From positions 62,001 to 126,000 of the forward strand of contig JAODTK010000189.1 in the NCBI GenBank assembly GCA_026419785.1: a DNA stretch of 64,000 bases. Direction: 5' to 3'. Positions 49,266 through 61,800 of the stretch are shown here, piece by piece. Position 1 is the first letter of the stretch; each line of letters begins with the position of its first letter. Source of the stretch: Sclerodactyla briareus. Its lineage: Eukaryota; Echinodermata; Holothuroidea; Dendrochirotida; Sclerodactylidae. The translations under genes and the position numbers were made by a program. The notes under the pieces are model-generated. The model did no database searches. It was not told the origin of the DNA and worked only from the letters and a program-made list of their open reading frames with translations.

Positions 49266-49833
49266 CCATGATATGACGTCATGCCCGAAAGAGCAGGGAA
49301 CTTCCGAGTAGCAGTTACCTGGAAGAAAACATGTGTAGAAAAGACGCCGTCCCCCCCCCCCCCCCCCCCATCCCATGATCGCCGCCCTTGACTGTGCAGT
49401 GCCTGCGCTGCGCCTGCGCTTCGATTAGTGGATGGCTAACTATGCTGCATGCGCACTTTTTCAATTCATGTATGTCTCCCTCACTCCTAATACTCACCAA
49501 TCAACTAATTTCCGCCAGCTGTCACAAGTTCCTGTGTTGATGAAGAAGGGTTCCAACGCTGGTAGGCGTTACGTACGTACACACACTGCTCTGCACTAGG
49601 TCTGCATACACCCTTGGGTGCGGTATTTAGTGTACGTATTTAGGATATCTAGGGCCTAGGGACTTGACCGTCTTACCGTATACGGTCCCCGCATCTCGTT
49701 AGTTGATGTTGCTGCGCGTGGCCGGCTAGCTGGGGCGCCAAATATCGAAGGAGAAAAACTGGTTCGCTGTCGATCGTGAGGTCTCTTGGTTTGGTTCGTT
49801 CCATGATTTCTTGAAAAGGGATTCTCAAGCGAG

Positions 49834-49888
49834 ATGGAATCGCGAATTGTAATCTTCGTAATCCTGTCATTTGTTAAAGCTGTTTCAG
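49834..49888 (+). CDS. signal-peptide exon of Ig gene
   Basis: ATG opens MESRIVIFVILSFVKAVS: a short basic N-region, an 11-residue hydrophobic core (IVIFVILSFVK...) and a small-residue end. It is followed at once by CAG|GTAAAT. Exit phase 1 with a split Gly codon (G|GT) joins the next recognised exon at 59126. The frame closes at TAA in the intron, so this is a true first coding exon or a chance look-alike; orientation, phase and downstream Ig exons favour the former. Confidence 0.65.
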
Positions 49889-52800
49889 GTAAATAAATGT
49901 GGGAGTGTGTTTACCGATTTATTGGCCAACGTCATTGTTTATCTTATTAAAATTTAGTATGCCTAACACATAGGCCCAGGGCTAGGCCTAACACTTACGG
50001 TGTGTATGCACAATACATTCCAATTTAGAGCCCAAAATTTTGGTCATGCAACCTTTTCTTTAAACTAGCAGTCTGGTAGTACAACCTGGTAACCAAAAAA
50101 AGGTTCAAGCTTCTGCTTCCAGTGTACAGTGAGGGTCATATGATGGGGGGGGGGGGGGCAAAGTAAACAAATCCAACTGACTAGAATAATTTTTTCCACC
50201 TCAACCTACCTCTTACACTGAAAGGTGCATTTTTTGCATTCCCATTTTTCATGTCAGTTCTATAGTGGCCTCTTTTTTAAGAAGTTTTTTTAATCTTTAG
50301 AGACTGGTCAACAAGCCCACGTTCACTGCGATGCCCCCCACCCCCCACTTCCGACACTTTGTTGCATTTCGGGTGGCTTAGATGGCAATCGATGCATAAT
50401 GACACTCCCAAGCATTCACTTCGTTCCAGATTTTTTGTTGTTGTATTTTCACGTCCCTATGTGCGACTTGCTATATTCAGGATCTGGTGACTTTTTGTAC
50501 TGAGCTCCATCCTGAATATCTTCAAGAACATAATACTGAGTGCGGGATCTTCAAGGGTCATTAGACCTCTTATCCCTACAGCCCATTCTCTCTATAAGAC
50601 TCAATGAAGCCCGAGGAGAGGTGACAGAAATGGGGACTTCAGTCACATTTTTGTGGGACTCATAATCACTCATGTGAGTTGGATTGCAACTTTTTATGAT
50701 TTTCTCAGCATCCGGAGAGAAACTGGCATTTCTGCAGTTGTGTTATCATGGCCTAGTGGAACACTTAGTCAATAGTCAAGATTCCATGTTCATTGACACT
50801 TGAGGGCCATTCCATGACAATTTGTTCTAATTCTACTTTTCACCTTCAGTGGGAGGTGTCAATTCACCTCTAAGAAGCAGCATTTAGATATAATTTTTGG
50901 TTTTTCCTTTTGTTTTTTTTGCCATATGTTGATCGTCCATGAACTCCGGATACGGTTTTAGTAGGTACAGGTTACACAGAAAACGAGAAAATAACCAAAA
51001 ACACAAAATAAACTGCAAAGGTTTAAGAAAGGAGGATTAGAAGAAATGTGTACTTTTCAGCCAACCAGTTGCAGTGGGCTGTCCGTTTATTTATTATTCT
51101 TGTAATTTCTTCATCTCCTTCGAATTCGTGATTCATGCAACATTTTAGTTTTAATATTCAGGTGTGACTTACGTGACACAAATACTGAGAAAGTTCCATT
51201 CAGTTTAATGTTGAATAATAGAGAAAAAATGGCATTCAAATGCAAAGGTAGGAGTAGTTACAACAACCTATCATACTTCACAACATAATTCAACAAGATC
51301 ACTCATAATTATAAAATTGTTTGAAATTTGTGAATTACGTGACGTCCGTACGCACAGGTTCTTGTGACTTAGATGAACAGATTAGGAATGGTTTTACCAC
51401 TGTTTCTCAACAACATGAATAGGCTACAGACTGTATGGACGGCAGTCTAAACGAGCAAGTGATCCCATGACTGACAGCATTGATCACATTATCATAAAGT
51501 CAAAGCATACATATCTGCTGTGAACAAACTTTGATGCTTACCTTCCGGCTGTTTTTAACACATATAATTTCTATGAGTCAAAATAAATGCTAAAACAATT
51601 GATTTAAATTTGATTAAAACTGACAGCCTCATTGTTAGTTCATTATTCATCTAACTGCAACAAATACTGTATAACCTAGTATTAGGCTACATCATGAGTT
51701 AAACTATCTGAGAAAATACATTTCTCATAATAGGTGTAATTTGTATGATTGTGAGACCAAAATTTTACATACTTCAATTCTGAAATGTGCAGACCTACAT
51801 AGACCCACAAATTGTAAATTTAGGCTTGGAAATGGAATACATTAAATTTGGGTTCAATGTAGTATTTCTCAAGGCAGACATATTACGGTGATTCTTCAAC
51901 TTCTGAAATTTTACAATACTTCAATTCTGAAATGTCGAGCCTACCATGACCCACAATTGAAAGTAAACCCAATGCATTCTTGCAGACTCTCAATTATAAT
52001 TTGATTAAATGTAGTATTTCTCAAGGCAGACATCATACAGTGATTCTCAAACTTCTAGAATTTAATAAATTGCAGAATGCTTTAACAAGCACCAAAATCT
52101 GAATACAAACCCAATCAATTGCACAAACAACGGAAGGGTATACACCCTTAGAACACTCCCTCGAAAGTGAACTGCATCCGACCAGAACAAGGGGCCTGTG
52201 GTGGCTTGATCTTCTTTACAATGTTTTCTGGCTTGTAGAAAATTTTATCTGTTTAATGGCCACTGTCCCAAGTAGTGGCAGTTGCAGGGACCATGACATT
52301 TCTTCAGTATCCTCACCCTTTCTCTTTGTCACCTCCCCAGGGTATAGCATGGTGTCATACTTTACAAGGACCCAATCACCAACTTTCACTGCATTGATAG
52401 GTGTGGACCCAGTATTACTTGATTGTGATGTCTGGGTCTCCATCACATTCCAGTGATGTGTGCCACAGTTGCACCAAGCCAGCCTCAGCCTTTGACACAT
52501 GGACCTGCTTAATTCCTGGAATTTCTTCCACTCTTCTCCCAGGATTTCCTCTTCATGCAGGCTCTGATCTGCTCGTCACCAATGTAGAGACATGTACTTT
52601 TGGCAGTAGCTGGGTAGCTGCCTTTGCAAAGTCAGCAGCAATTGACAAAATTGCATTTCCTGATTACTCTTAACTGATTTTTTCCCGTACCCTGCCTGGC
52701 TTTAGCAGCACCCCCAATCCCATGGACTACCCCCTTCCCATGAGATGTAGCAAAATATTTCCATGAGACTGGCCTACCAAGTGCTTCACAGCCGAGCATT

Positions 52801-55800
52801 GCATGAATTAAATTCCCAGTGATATATCTATTCTTAAACTCGCTTGATGGCCCATCAGATAAATCACCAATTCCTCATCCCCATCGAATTGAGGTCACCG
52901 ACAAGCGCATCCACAAATACAAAGACGCTGTTCTTACCCTTGTCAGTGCTGTCCGTTACAATCAAGTGAGAAGAGCATTCTCCAGATGGCCCATACACTG
53001 CTGCTGTGAACAAATAACGCTTTGTCGTGACCAGAGTGCAGATTGCACTTCATTCTGGTATTCGCAGCTATAAGCCATAGCAAGTCAACTTGAATCACAT
53101 GAGAAGCGGGTTGTGCTTGTCCTTCTCGAATGATTCTGACATTATCCTCTTTACTCGCACATGTTCCTGGTAGTTGCTTGACTGCCCAAAAGAAGCTCTT
53201 TCAGTTCCCGAGCACAGCACTGATTATGAGCCTTAAAAAGTCTCCCATTTGTATCCTTCTTCCCTCCTCGCAGCTTACCTCTTACCGAATCATCGGGAGA
53301 ATTTGAAAAGTCAAGTTTGGACCCAGTCATACAATCTGCACATGTGCCCTTCCAGCATGCAAAAGACATGTCGTCTGATGGCAAAGCGCTTTCTCCGAAT
53401 CCCTCAGAGGGTATATTTAGCGCTGTTTGCTTGAGACGGAAATTCTCATGGATGAGACATTTGCACTGATCCATGGGCTGGTCCTTCAGGAGCAAGACAT
53501 TCCTTGGTCGGAGAGATGCGAACTTGGAAAATCCAATAGCCACCTCCGGATTTTCCTGATGGAAGAGCGCAAACAGCTCCCGGAGATACATTGTGAGGTA
53601 GTAATAAAAAAACATTTCCTCATCTTCTCTTTTATTCCCTCTGTCCACACAGTAATCTCATCCTTCAACCCAGGGGCAGTCCAGACAACGTCTGTCTCAG
53701 GTAGAAGTCCCTCACTAAAGCTTTCATTCACATCCTAAGACAACTCGTTGTACAACTGCTTTACTCTGATGTTTTGACGACTCCAATTTTCTGTTGGCAA
53801 CTCATTCCATCTCTTGCCAGGCCAAAGACAACTGCCTGCTGCTTTGCAGGTGATGCAGGCAAAATTTTTGTGACCCGTCGTACAGCTTTCCCAAAACTCT
53901 GAGGGCTCTTGAATGCTGCTTTTGGCAAGACTGCCGCACCTGAAATACTGCACCCCATCTTCTTCATTCTCCAGTCCCTCATTTTCTGACGATTCTTTTC
54001 CCGGAGATGCCTCCTCTCCTTATCAGTCATGGCGTCTCTCTTTCGCCTCTGTAATCTGGATATCCTCGCACTTTCCTTCGATTTGTAATGTGGATCTTCT
54101 GCTGCCTTCCTCTTGCGCATATCTTTCATCCTCTGGGCTCCAGATTTCCCCATTCTGCAAACGGATGTGCCACTAATTTTAATTACAATCTCACAAAATA
54201 AGTTATTTTTCCCTTCACTTTTGTTCTAAGCTTGAAAATGAACTAGACTTGTGCAGGCGGTAAAATGCAAAATTGACCTCTCCGGTGGCCTGAATTGCTG
54301 CCATGTTTTTCGGGACCACAACTTTCACTCCTACCCACCAAGTTTTGTGTAAATCGGGCAAACTTGTTGATTTTTCGGAAATTTTACCTCGGGTGACCTT
54401 GATCATTACCGACAGTTTTTCGGGACCAGCGTTCCCATTACCACCTACCCACCAAGTTTGGTGTAAATCAAACTTGATAATTCCGCATGAAACCTCCAAA
54501 ATGAGGGCAGCAGACATGAAGTGTTGCCCACTTTCCACCCAAGCTTTTATTAGGTGACTTTGTACTGATTTTTTCGCTCAATTGGGTAAGCCGTTGAAAG
54601 TTATATTGCGCTAAAAAAACCGCCTAAAATTTCCGGACGGCGGAGACGGCAGCTACGGATACGTCGGCTACACCCCCAAAACCATGATATCCCGACACTT
54701 AAAACTGTTTTCGGGGATATAATTAGGCCTTTCTGCAGACAAGGGATTATCTCCGAATCAGTGTTTACAGAATCTAGAAGCCTCTCAGGGTCTTTGGTCA
54801 GCAGAGTACCTTTTCGCAGAACTGGTATATGGGATTCTGCATGTAAATAGACTTCACCTATCCTAAGCTCGTATTGCTAAGGTCACTATTCTGGAAAGTA
54901 TAATGCTTGGCAAAATAAGAAAATAGTTGACTATATTAGGGTACAGTACTTACTATGAACGATTCTGTTTTCAGCCAAGTTAGTTTTGGTCCACCAGAAG
55001 GAAACAACAAAGTATTCTGACAGTTTCACTTTTAACCATTAGGTCATTCCGTCATGTGCTTCTCCCAGTGTTGCCACTTTAATATTCTATCTAGCACATA
55101 TCTATTTCTGCTTATTATTTCATTATTACAGTAAATTAGAGCAGAAAAGGCCTGTAGATGTAACATATACGGAGTATTTCTCTGATATACGAGATAGAGA
55201 CCAATACCATAAAACGGTGCGCTTTCTAAAATTATGTTGTTGCTCTACACTGATTGAACCTCATGTATTTTAACCACTTATATTACCAATCCCAAATATT
55301 TTCACATGATGATAGTTTTTTTGGCAGACTATGACAACTATTAGATTAGTAATAATGCTCATCAAATGCATTTGTGACTTACGTGACCATTGGTGACGTA
55401 CTGACAGGAATTCAGGTCTGTATCATGAAAAAGTAAAAATTCACAAACAATTTATAGGTTGGTTATGGGAGGCCTAAAGTTATTCTCATATATTAAATTT
55501 GACTTACTAATATTGTTGCAGTACTTCACAGGATTCCATCTTTCAGTCAGTAAACTTGTGTTTCTTGAAATCTCTGCATGACTTACTGATGGAAATTGAG
55601 GGCGCTATTATTCACCTAGCGTGGGATGGCAAAGATGCTTAGAAAATTCTGTAAACAAATTGCTCTGATTCTTCAAGGCATAATCCTCTTTATAGGGATG
55701 AGACTTCTCTATCCAGTGTAAAGGGAGGCTTTCAAGTTGCAATTTTCCTAAATTCTGTGACTTACTTGACGTGGAATGGCCCTTGAGTTGACAGGGATCA

Positions 55801-58800
55801 TACCGAATCCCCCCCCCCCATGTCTGCTCTTGTCTGCCTTGTCTGTAAGGGATGATGAGCTAGCATGAATGAATGAAAATGCAGTTCTTCTCCACTATGC
55901 CATTGTCGTTAAATCACAATAATTATATATGTGGTAAGAGGATTGGCAGAGCCACTGCATAACTCTACATTATATATGGTGGCCCACACAGTATTTGTAC
56001 AGTGTCTAGAATAGGGTGTCACAGCAACAACCAGGGAGGGGTCGCAGGGGCTTGGTCCAGCAATCATCCAGGGAGGGTATAGGGGGTAGCATATCAGGGT
56101 ATCAGGGGGTGTCAGCTAGTCAGGGGTCTCAGTGGTGGTCAGATATCCAGGGGTCTAGGGGGTCAGATAATCCAGGGGTTCTCAGGGGGTCAAGCATTAA
56201 CAGGGTCTAAGGGGTCAGGCAATCATATCCAGGGAATCTCAGGGGGGGGTTCAGCATATCCAGGGATATCCAGGGGGTCAGCATATCCAGGGGGTCAGCA
56301 TATCCAGGGATCTCAGGGGGTCTAGCATATCCAGGGGTATCAGGGGGTCAGAAGCCAGTCATCTAGGGGATATTTTCGCCTGAAAGGTGTTTGTTTGGAC
56401 ATTATTAGCATCACGGTGGCTTGGGAAATGCGCCGAACACTGACCGGCCGAATCGGCGGTCCGTGCTCGTTAAAAAAAGCTGAGATCTGGTCGGTAATTG
56501 GTTTTCCAGGCCACACTGATCAGTGACTTTAGCCTACTGGAAAGGTTTGAAAAATTTACTCAAATATCACATAACACCGTTTTTTCACTCACCTGAGTAC
56601 TTTTTGATCAGGGGACAGATACCTACTTCGATGTAATTTTGCCTGACAAAAATTCATGTTAGAACGGAGGAAACAGACTAGTTTTATGCAACCAAGGGTG
56701 TGCAGTAAGTCAACTTGCTGCAACACTGACATTGGGATTTTTATAACGAAAACTAGGGCTGTGACCGAGTCCCCGGGTAACCTGGTCCCTCCCGATCGAT
56801 CGGGGACCCAGGGCATAAAAATCCACTACCCGCTTCCCAAATATAGGACATAAAGCAAAGTAGCAATTGGAAAAACAATTCTATATTTTTCCATTCACCA
56901 TGTGTTACATTTTCCTTGACTTTATTCGGAATGTCTCGATACGATCCCACAAAGCAGATATTCCGGCGAAGCGGGCATAGACCTAGGCTCACTGTCATGC
57001 ATAATTAGAGAGCGCAGCGGCCGTGCCCGCACCCGGTCGCAACATCTCACTTCTTAGGCCGACAATAATGGTGACCGAAACGACGGACATGGGGGACATG
57101 GGCCCCTGCAAATTCAGGACTACGACTCTGTACACAAACCTTTTTGTTGTGAACTCTCCTATCTCAGCGCCGCCCTCTCAGAGCGCTGCACTTGACAACT
57201 CCGCTTCCCAGCAGACCGTACTAGTCCGTTTCCTACAACACTGCTACGTATGCATCGCACTGCACAATTCACACATTTGTGCCCGGCTGTGACCACAAGT
57301 ACGTGCACAGCGCATGAAGTGAGCTAGCGGCCCAGGGATCGGGAAAACAACTTGTTTAGGAAAAGTTACGTGACCCTGCAGCCATGCATGGTTCTGTAGG
57401 GGACGACTGTAGGTTTGAACCCCAATCCTCCCCCCCCGCCGCCCCCCCGCCCTCCCCCCCAAAATCCCCAAAAGTGGTCCATGGATTGCATATGTGTTGA
57501 TCCTCTCTTAGTTCAAGCAGTTGATTATTTGTCTATTACTGGTACTGTATAGGGTGGTTAATAAATGTCCCAACTATACGCCCTTCTGCGGGAGGAAGCC
57601 TCTTATTGTGCTCTTCCCTCCACTCAATTAGAGGGTGTATTAGTAATAGGTGGTTTGGTCCCCTCTTACGTGACTCAATTCCCACAACCATGAGATGAAG
57701 CATTTAATAATATGAAACACTAAATATCCTCTGTCATAGTTCTGTCGGATGAATTTATGACATGTGGTGAGCTACGTAGTATGTGAACATAGCCAGTATA
57801 TTAGGCATAGGGCTGTGCTCACTAAGATTAATGGCTTATGAGTTGCAACAGATATGATTAATAAACAGTTCCAATTATCGGAGCTATAGAAGAGCAATTC
57901 TTGGGCCCTTCTTTTTTGTTTTTGACCCGGGTCCTAGAATCTGATCAAACACTTAATAATTATAACAGAGAAAGCTTAGCCATAGTCAGCCTCATTAATG
58001 TGATTGTGTAATGTGCGGGAGAAATATTGATTCATCCCCACTGTAGTACATCTCACCTACCATAACAAATAATAAAAAAAAAAGAATTGAACACTTGATC
58101 CTCCCTTTTTTGAATTGATCAATCTAGTAATGAACTGCCCTCATTAGCAGTGAACAAATTTTACAGTAGTCTGGTATTCGAGGACGCCCAAAAAGACCGT
58201 AAGGGGAACAGATTACAAATGTAGTGTGGCAGTAGTTCCGATGAAGGAGATTCTGGATGTGACTACCAAACAAATTGCCTGAATTTGTTCACTGATAAAG
58301 GGTTGGAAGAAATTATGGTCTTTCAGCCAAGGTGTGTTAGAGAAAGTCAGAGTCTTCCTTTAATCATAGCTTTTTATAATTTTCAAGTGACCAGTCAACA
58401 ATCCATCAATTCAGTCATATCAGAAATGGATTGTACTTAAAATCTTTTGTTTTCACATCTCTCACCTCATAAGTGGAGATGTTAGAAATGCAATTTGTTT
58501 GAAGAACCGTATTCTAGGGAGGGTGTATGGAAGTTATATTTATCAGCTCTTGTTGGTGCCTTGTTTGTAGCCTGGAAGTTTTAGGGATAAGTTATTACTG
58601 TAGTATTTAATGTGACTTTTTTCGCATGCTGGTTTCATTAGCAACTGTCAAAAATCCAGGTGTCTTTCTGATCAAATCATACTCTGTTTCCAAAGTATCC
58701 TGTAAGCTGATCAGCACAGCTTATCCCAACTGTACTCAGTTTTCTTCTGCACAGGCATATTCAATTGTGAACACTTGCAGGGTACTTACAACTAGAATGG

Positions 58801-61800
58801 TTCCCCCCCCTAAACTTGAAAAGTCCAAGCGAGGTGATCCAGCTGAAAGCACAGGCTCGTTCAGCTCCCTTGAGCAGGCATTTAGGCACATGTGTACCAT
58901 GAAGAATAAGGGCACAGGTTGGGGGTTTAGGGCAAACTTGGAGGGGGGGGGGGGGGGGGTGGGGGGGGGGGGAGGGGTGGGGTGGGGGGGGGGGGGGGGG
59001 GGGATCAAACCTACCAAGCAACTTTTTTGTGAGGGGAAAAATGATATGTAGAATGCTCTCAAAAGTGGAGTCTTGATTGTTTCTGTTCTCACTAAAATCA
59101 CCTTCGCAAATTTTTCTTTCTTCAGGTCTCATGCTGAGCACGGGATCGGGAGCACTTCCTTCACCATTCCTGGCTGGCACGAGAACGGTACAATTCACCT
59201 GTCCAAGCTAAGCACAACGCCCCCGGTGACCTTCCGATGGTCTTCCAGCGTTCCCCTCAGATTCCAAGTGGAGGTATTAGACACTGTACTGCCCCTCGCT
59301 GCTTTCAGTTGCAAAAGTAGGCAAGAGATTTGTCTTGGTGGTGGGGGGGGTCTCCAGAGGGTATGATCAAAGGGGAGAGGGCAGCCTCCCCCTCCCTATT
59401 GGGCTGAAATACCAATCATGTGGCAACGAAACAAATGGTGCAATATTTGCACCAAAAATTAGTCGAATTTCCCATCGGTAGTCAAAGAGTTTGAATTTTT
59501 CAACTCTTCCATATTGTACTCTGATCTCTGCTACAGTTTGTCTGCGTTACTAGTACTCTGTTCCTTTCTGAGCATGGTGAGAAGTGGTACATGCACTCCG
59601 GCCCCGCCCTTCATCATTCACAAATTTCTCAAAGGAGAATATACGCCCCGTCCCGGTCGCCTGTCGTGCTGCCGTGTTGCGCTGTGGGAGGGAACGAGGG
59701 ATTTCTCCTGATGCATGATCGCTGAAATCCCTCGCAAATTATTATGTCAAGAGGGATATTCCCCTCACAAAGATTCTGGGTTTTGAAGATGAATAGTGTT
59801 ACTGTATATGCAAGTCTCTCTTCTTTTCCACTTCAGAATCCCTTCTTAAAAAATCACAAGGGAGAGAATTCCCTCCTAGATTAAGAAGCATAGCTCCACC
59901 AAGTTCCACCATCACTTAATCAGTGGATGATGGGCCTTTGAAGTCAGTGGGGGAGGGGCGTTTATACATCCTCCCCTTCCCCCCGGTGGGATTGCGCCCA
60001 TGCACACAGTGGTTTGCAATTAGTTACCTGCCTAACATAGGTAACACTACCATCCTGGTTGATTCCTGATCTCGTCGATCAAAAATTGAGATCAGGAAAA
60101 TCCTAACTTGCATTTGATGGTAAGGTGAGTCCGATGTTGACACCGAGGACTTGAAAAGTGTCCATATTTCAACCGCATGCAGGAAGGTCCACCCTATCCT
60201 GTCGCCACATTGCACGAACTGCAAACCCTCATCGGTATAATGCAATTTTTTTTTTTTTTTTCAATCTTCACCAGCTTTCTAGCACCATTCACAGACCACA
60301 TCGATGGTAACACTATATAATAGGACCAGCTCAGAAGACTGAAAAGGAATCTAACCTGGGTGGAGGCTACTGATGCTGTAGCTCACATAAAAAAAGAGCT
60401 GTACTCAGCTACAGTGGCCTGTAAGTCTAAACCCCACAAAGGCCTAAAAACTTTATTTATATTTTTCGTTTTCCTCCACGGCCTCCCCCAAATTTCTGGC
60501 CTGCTCCGATTATTTGTTGTTCTAGTTACAATACAAATACTAAGTAGTTCACACACACCACTTCAACAGCCTGGGTTTTTGCGTGTCTATATTTACCACA
60601 TCATTTCCTGATCTGTGTCGAGATCTACTTTCTTTACATCCCTTAGGAAAGGAACTTTATCTTTTCTCTTTTAACTCTGCCCCAATCCTGCACGGTGGCT
60701 AATGGGTGACCTAGTGTGTGAAATTGCCACACATTGCACTGAAATGGTTGGATGGCATAATAGTCTTCGCAAATTCCCAGGGGGTTTTTTTGGGGGGTTT
60801 TGGGGGTTTGCTAATAAAGGCTCCATGCATGGCTCGCACTTTTGTGCTCAGCAATGTACGGAAATTATTTAAACTTAAGGGCAATGGTTCATGTAAAAGA
60901 TTTGCTTGAAACTAGTGCATTTGTAGCCTAGAGAGGACATATTGAAACCCATACCACAAATTTGGATTTTTTAGTGCATGTGGCCAGGGGTTGTTGAGCT
61001 ATTCAATTTTCTAGCTTGAGGAAAAACTTGAGGAGTCTTTGAACACCATCACAGGGGGAACGATGCAGAGACCTCACATAAACCCTCACACAGTATATTC
61101 TTGCATTTTTGTGATAATACAGAAAGACAAAGCAAGGTATTCATTTAGAAATAAATGAGATTATTCTTCAATATGTTGTGAACATGTTCTGGATCTTCAT
61201 TCTGACCTTATCTATAGTTTGTTTTGGTAGCAAGTTTGAATTTCCAAAAGTACATGTTTTACATTGACTTTGTATTATGGGGATCCTGTTATTTCTCCTG
61301 TGAATGTCACAAGGCAATTTTTACAATAGCTGATTGGGCATTATTGGTACACTTGAAAAACAGAGATTGGGCTGTCATAGTGTAATACATAGAAAGTACT
61401 AAATGTCCAGTCATATTTTACATTACCATTGGCCTTTAATCTATAATATTTTTTCTCTCTGCTAGCTACCATTCCTCCCCCACGTTCATTCACTGCCATC
61501 CATGCCCCCTGGAGGAACGCCACAGACAAAACGAGGACGTCATTCACATGTCCCCGTACAAGGCCTTCCCCGACCGACAACAAACCTGCTGAAAGATGGC
61601 GCTTTGTTTGCGGCTGGACAAGCACACTGTTAATGGAACTGATATTGTATCACAGTTAGGATTGAGATGATTCTCCCAAGCTTTGAAGCCATAGGGGCAG
61701 ATGCGGCATACGGTATGAATTGGAAAATGGGATTTTAAAACAACCAAAAAATCAAAAGAGATGGTTAACTGGGTGCTGGTGCTGGAGCCCAATTTAATGC

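Larger units (their letters stand above)
28130..49500. other. repeat-rich interval without supported gene
   Basis: Between the divergent DIXDC1 and Ig genes. Open frames up to about 160 codons (for example 28926-29417 minus) show no family, no splice structure and homopolymer-rich translations. Contents are listed separately: dispersed repeats, a DNA element with inverted termini, SINE heads, duplicated blocks and poly-G tracts. DIXDC1 5' UTR or promoter may lie near its left end. Confidence 0.6.
50804..55782 (-). mobile_element. complete DDE DNA transposon, about 5.0 kb
   Basis: Terminal inverted repeat GGGCCATTCCATGACAA (left) against GGGCCATTCCACGTCAA (reverse complement of right end), 15 of 17 identical. 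TTGA directly flanks both ends (50800-50803 and 55783-55786), a 4-bp target-site duplication. A subterminal motif GTGACTTACGTGAC or a close variant occurs at 51164, 51331, 55374 and 55757, as expected for transposase-binding sites. It carries one long minus-strand protein (52148-54153). It sits in the first intron of the Ig gene, in opposite orientation, and contains a nested R1 repeat. Confidence 0.85.

Noticed and set aside
58626..59198. Overlapping open frames of about 140 codons on both strands around the poly-G tract
   Set aside because: They exist only because the poly-G/poly-C tract lacks stops; translations are poly-Gly or poly-Pro.
60024..60245. Minus-strand frame with TDEGLQFVQC resembling an Ig strand F
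   Set aside because: It is on the strand opposite to the Ig gene, with no splice sites or neighbouring Ig exon; treated as coincidence.
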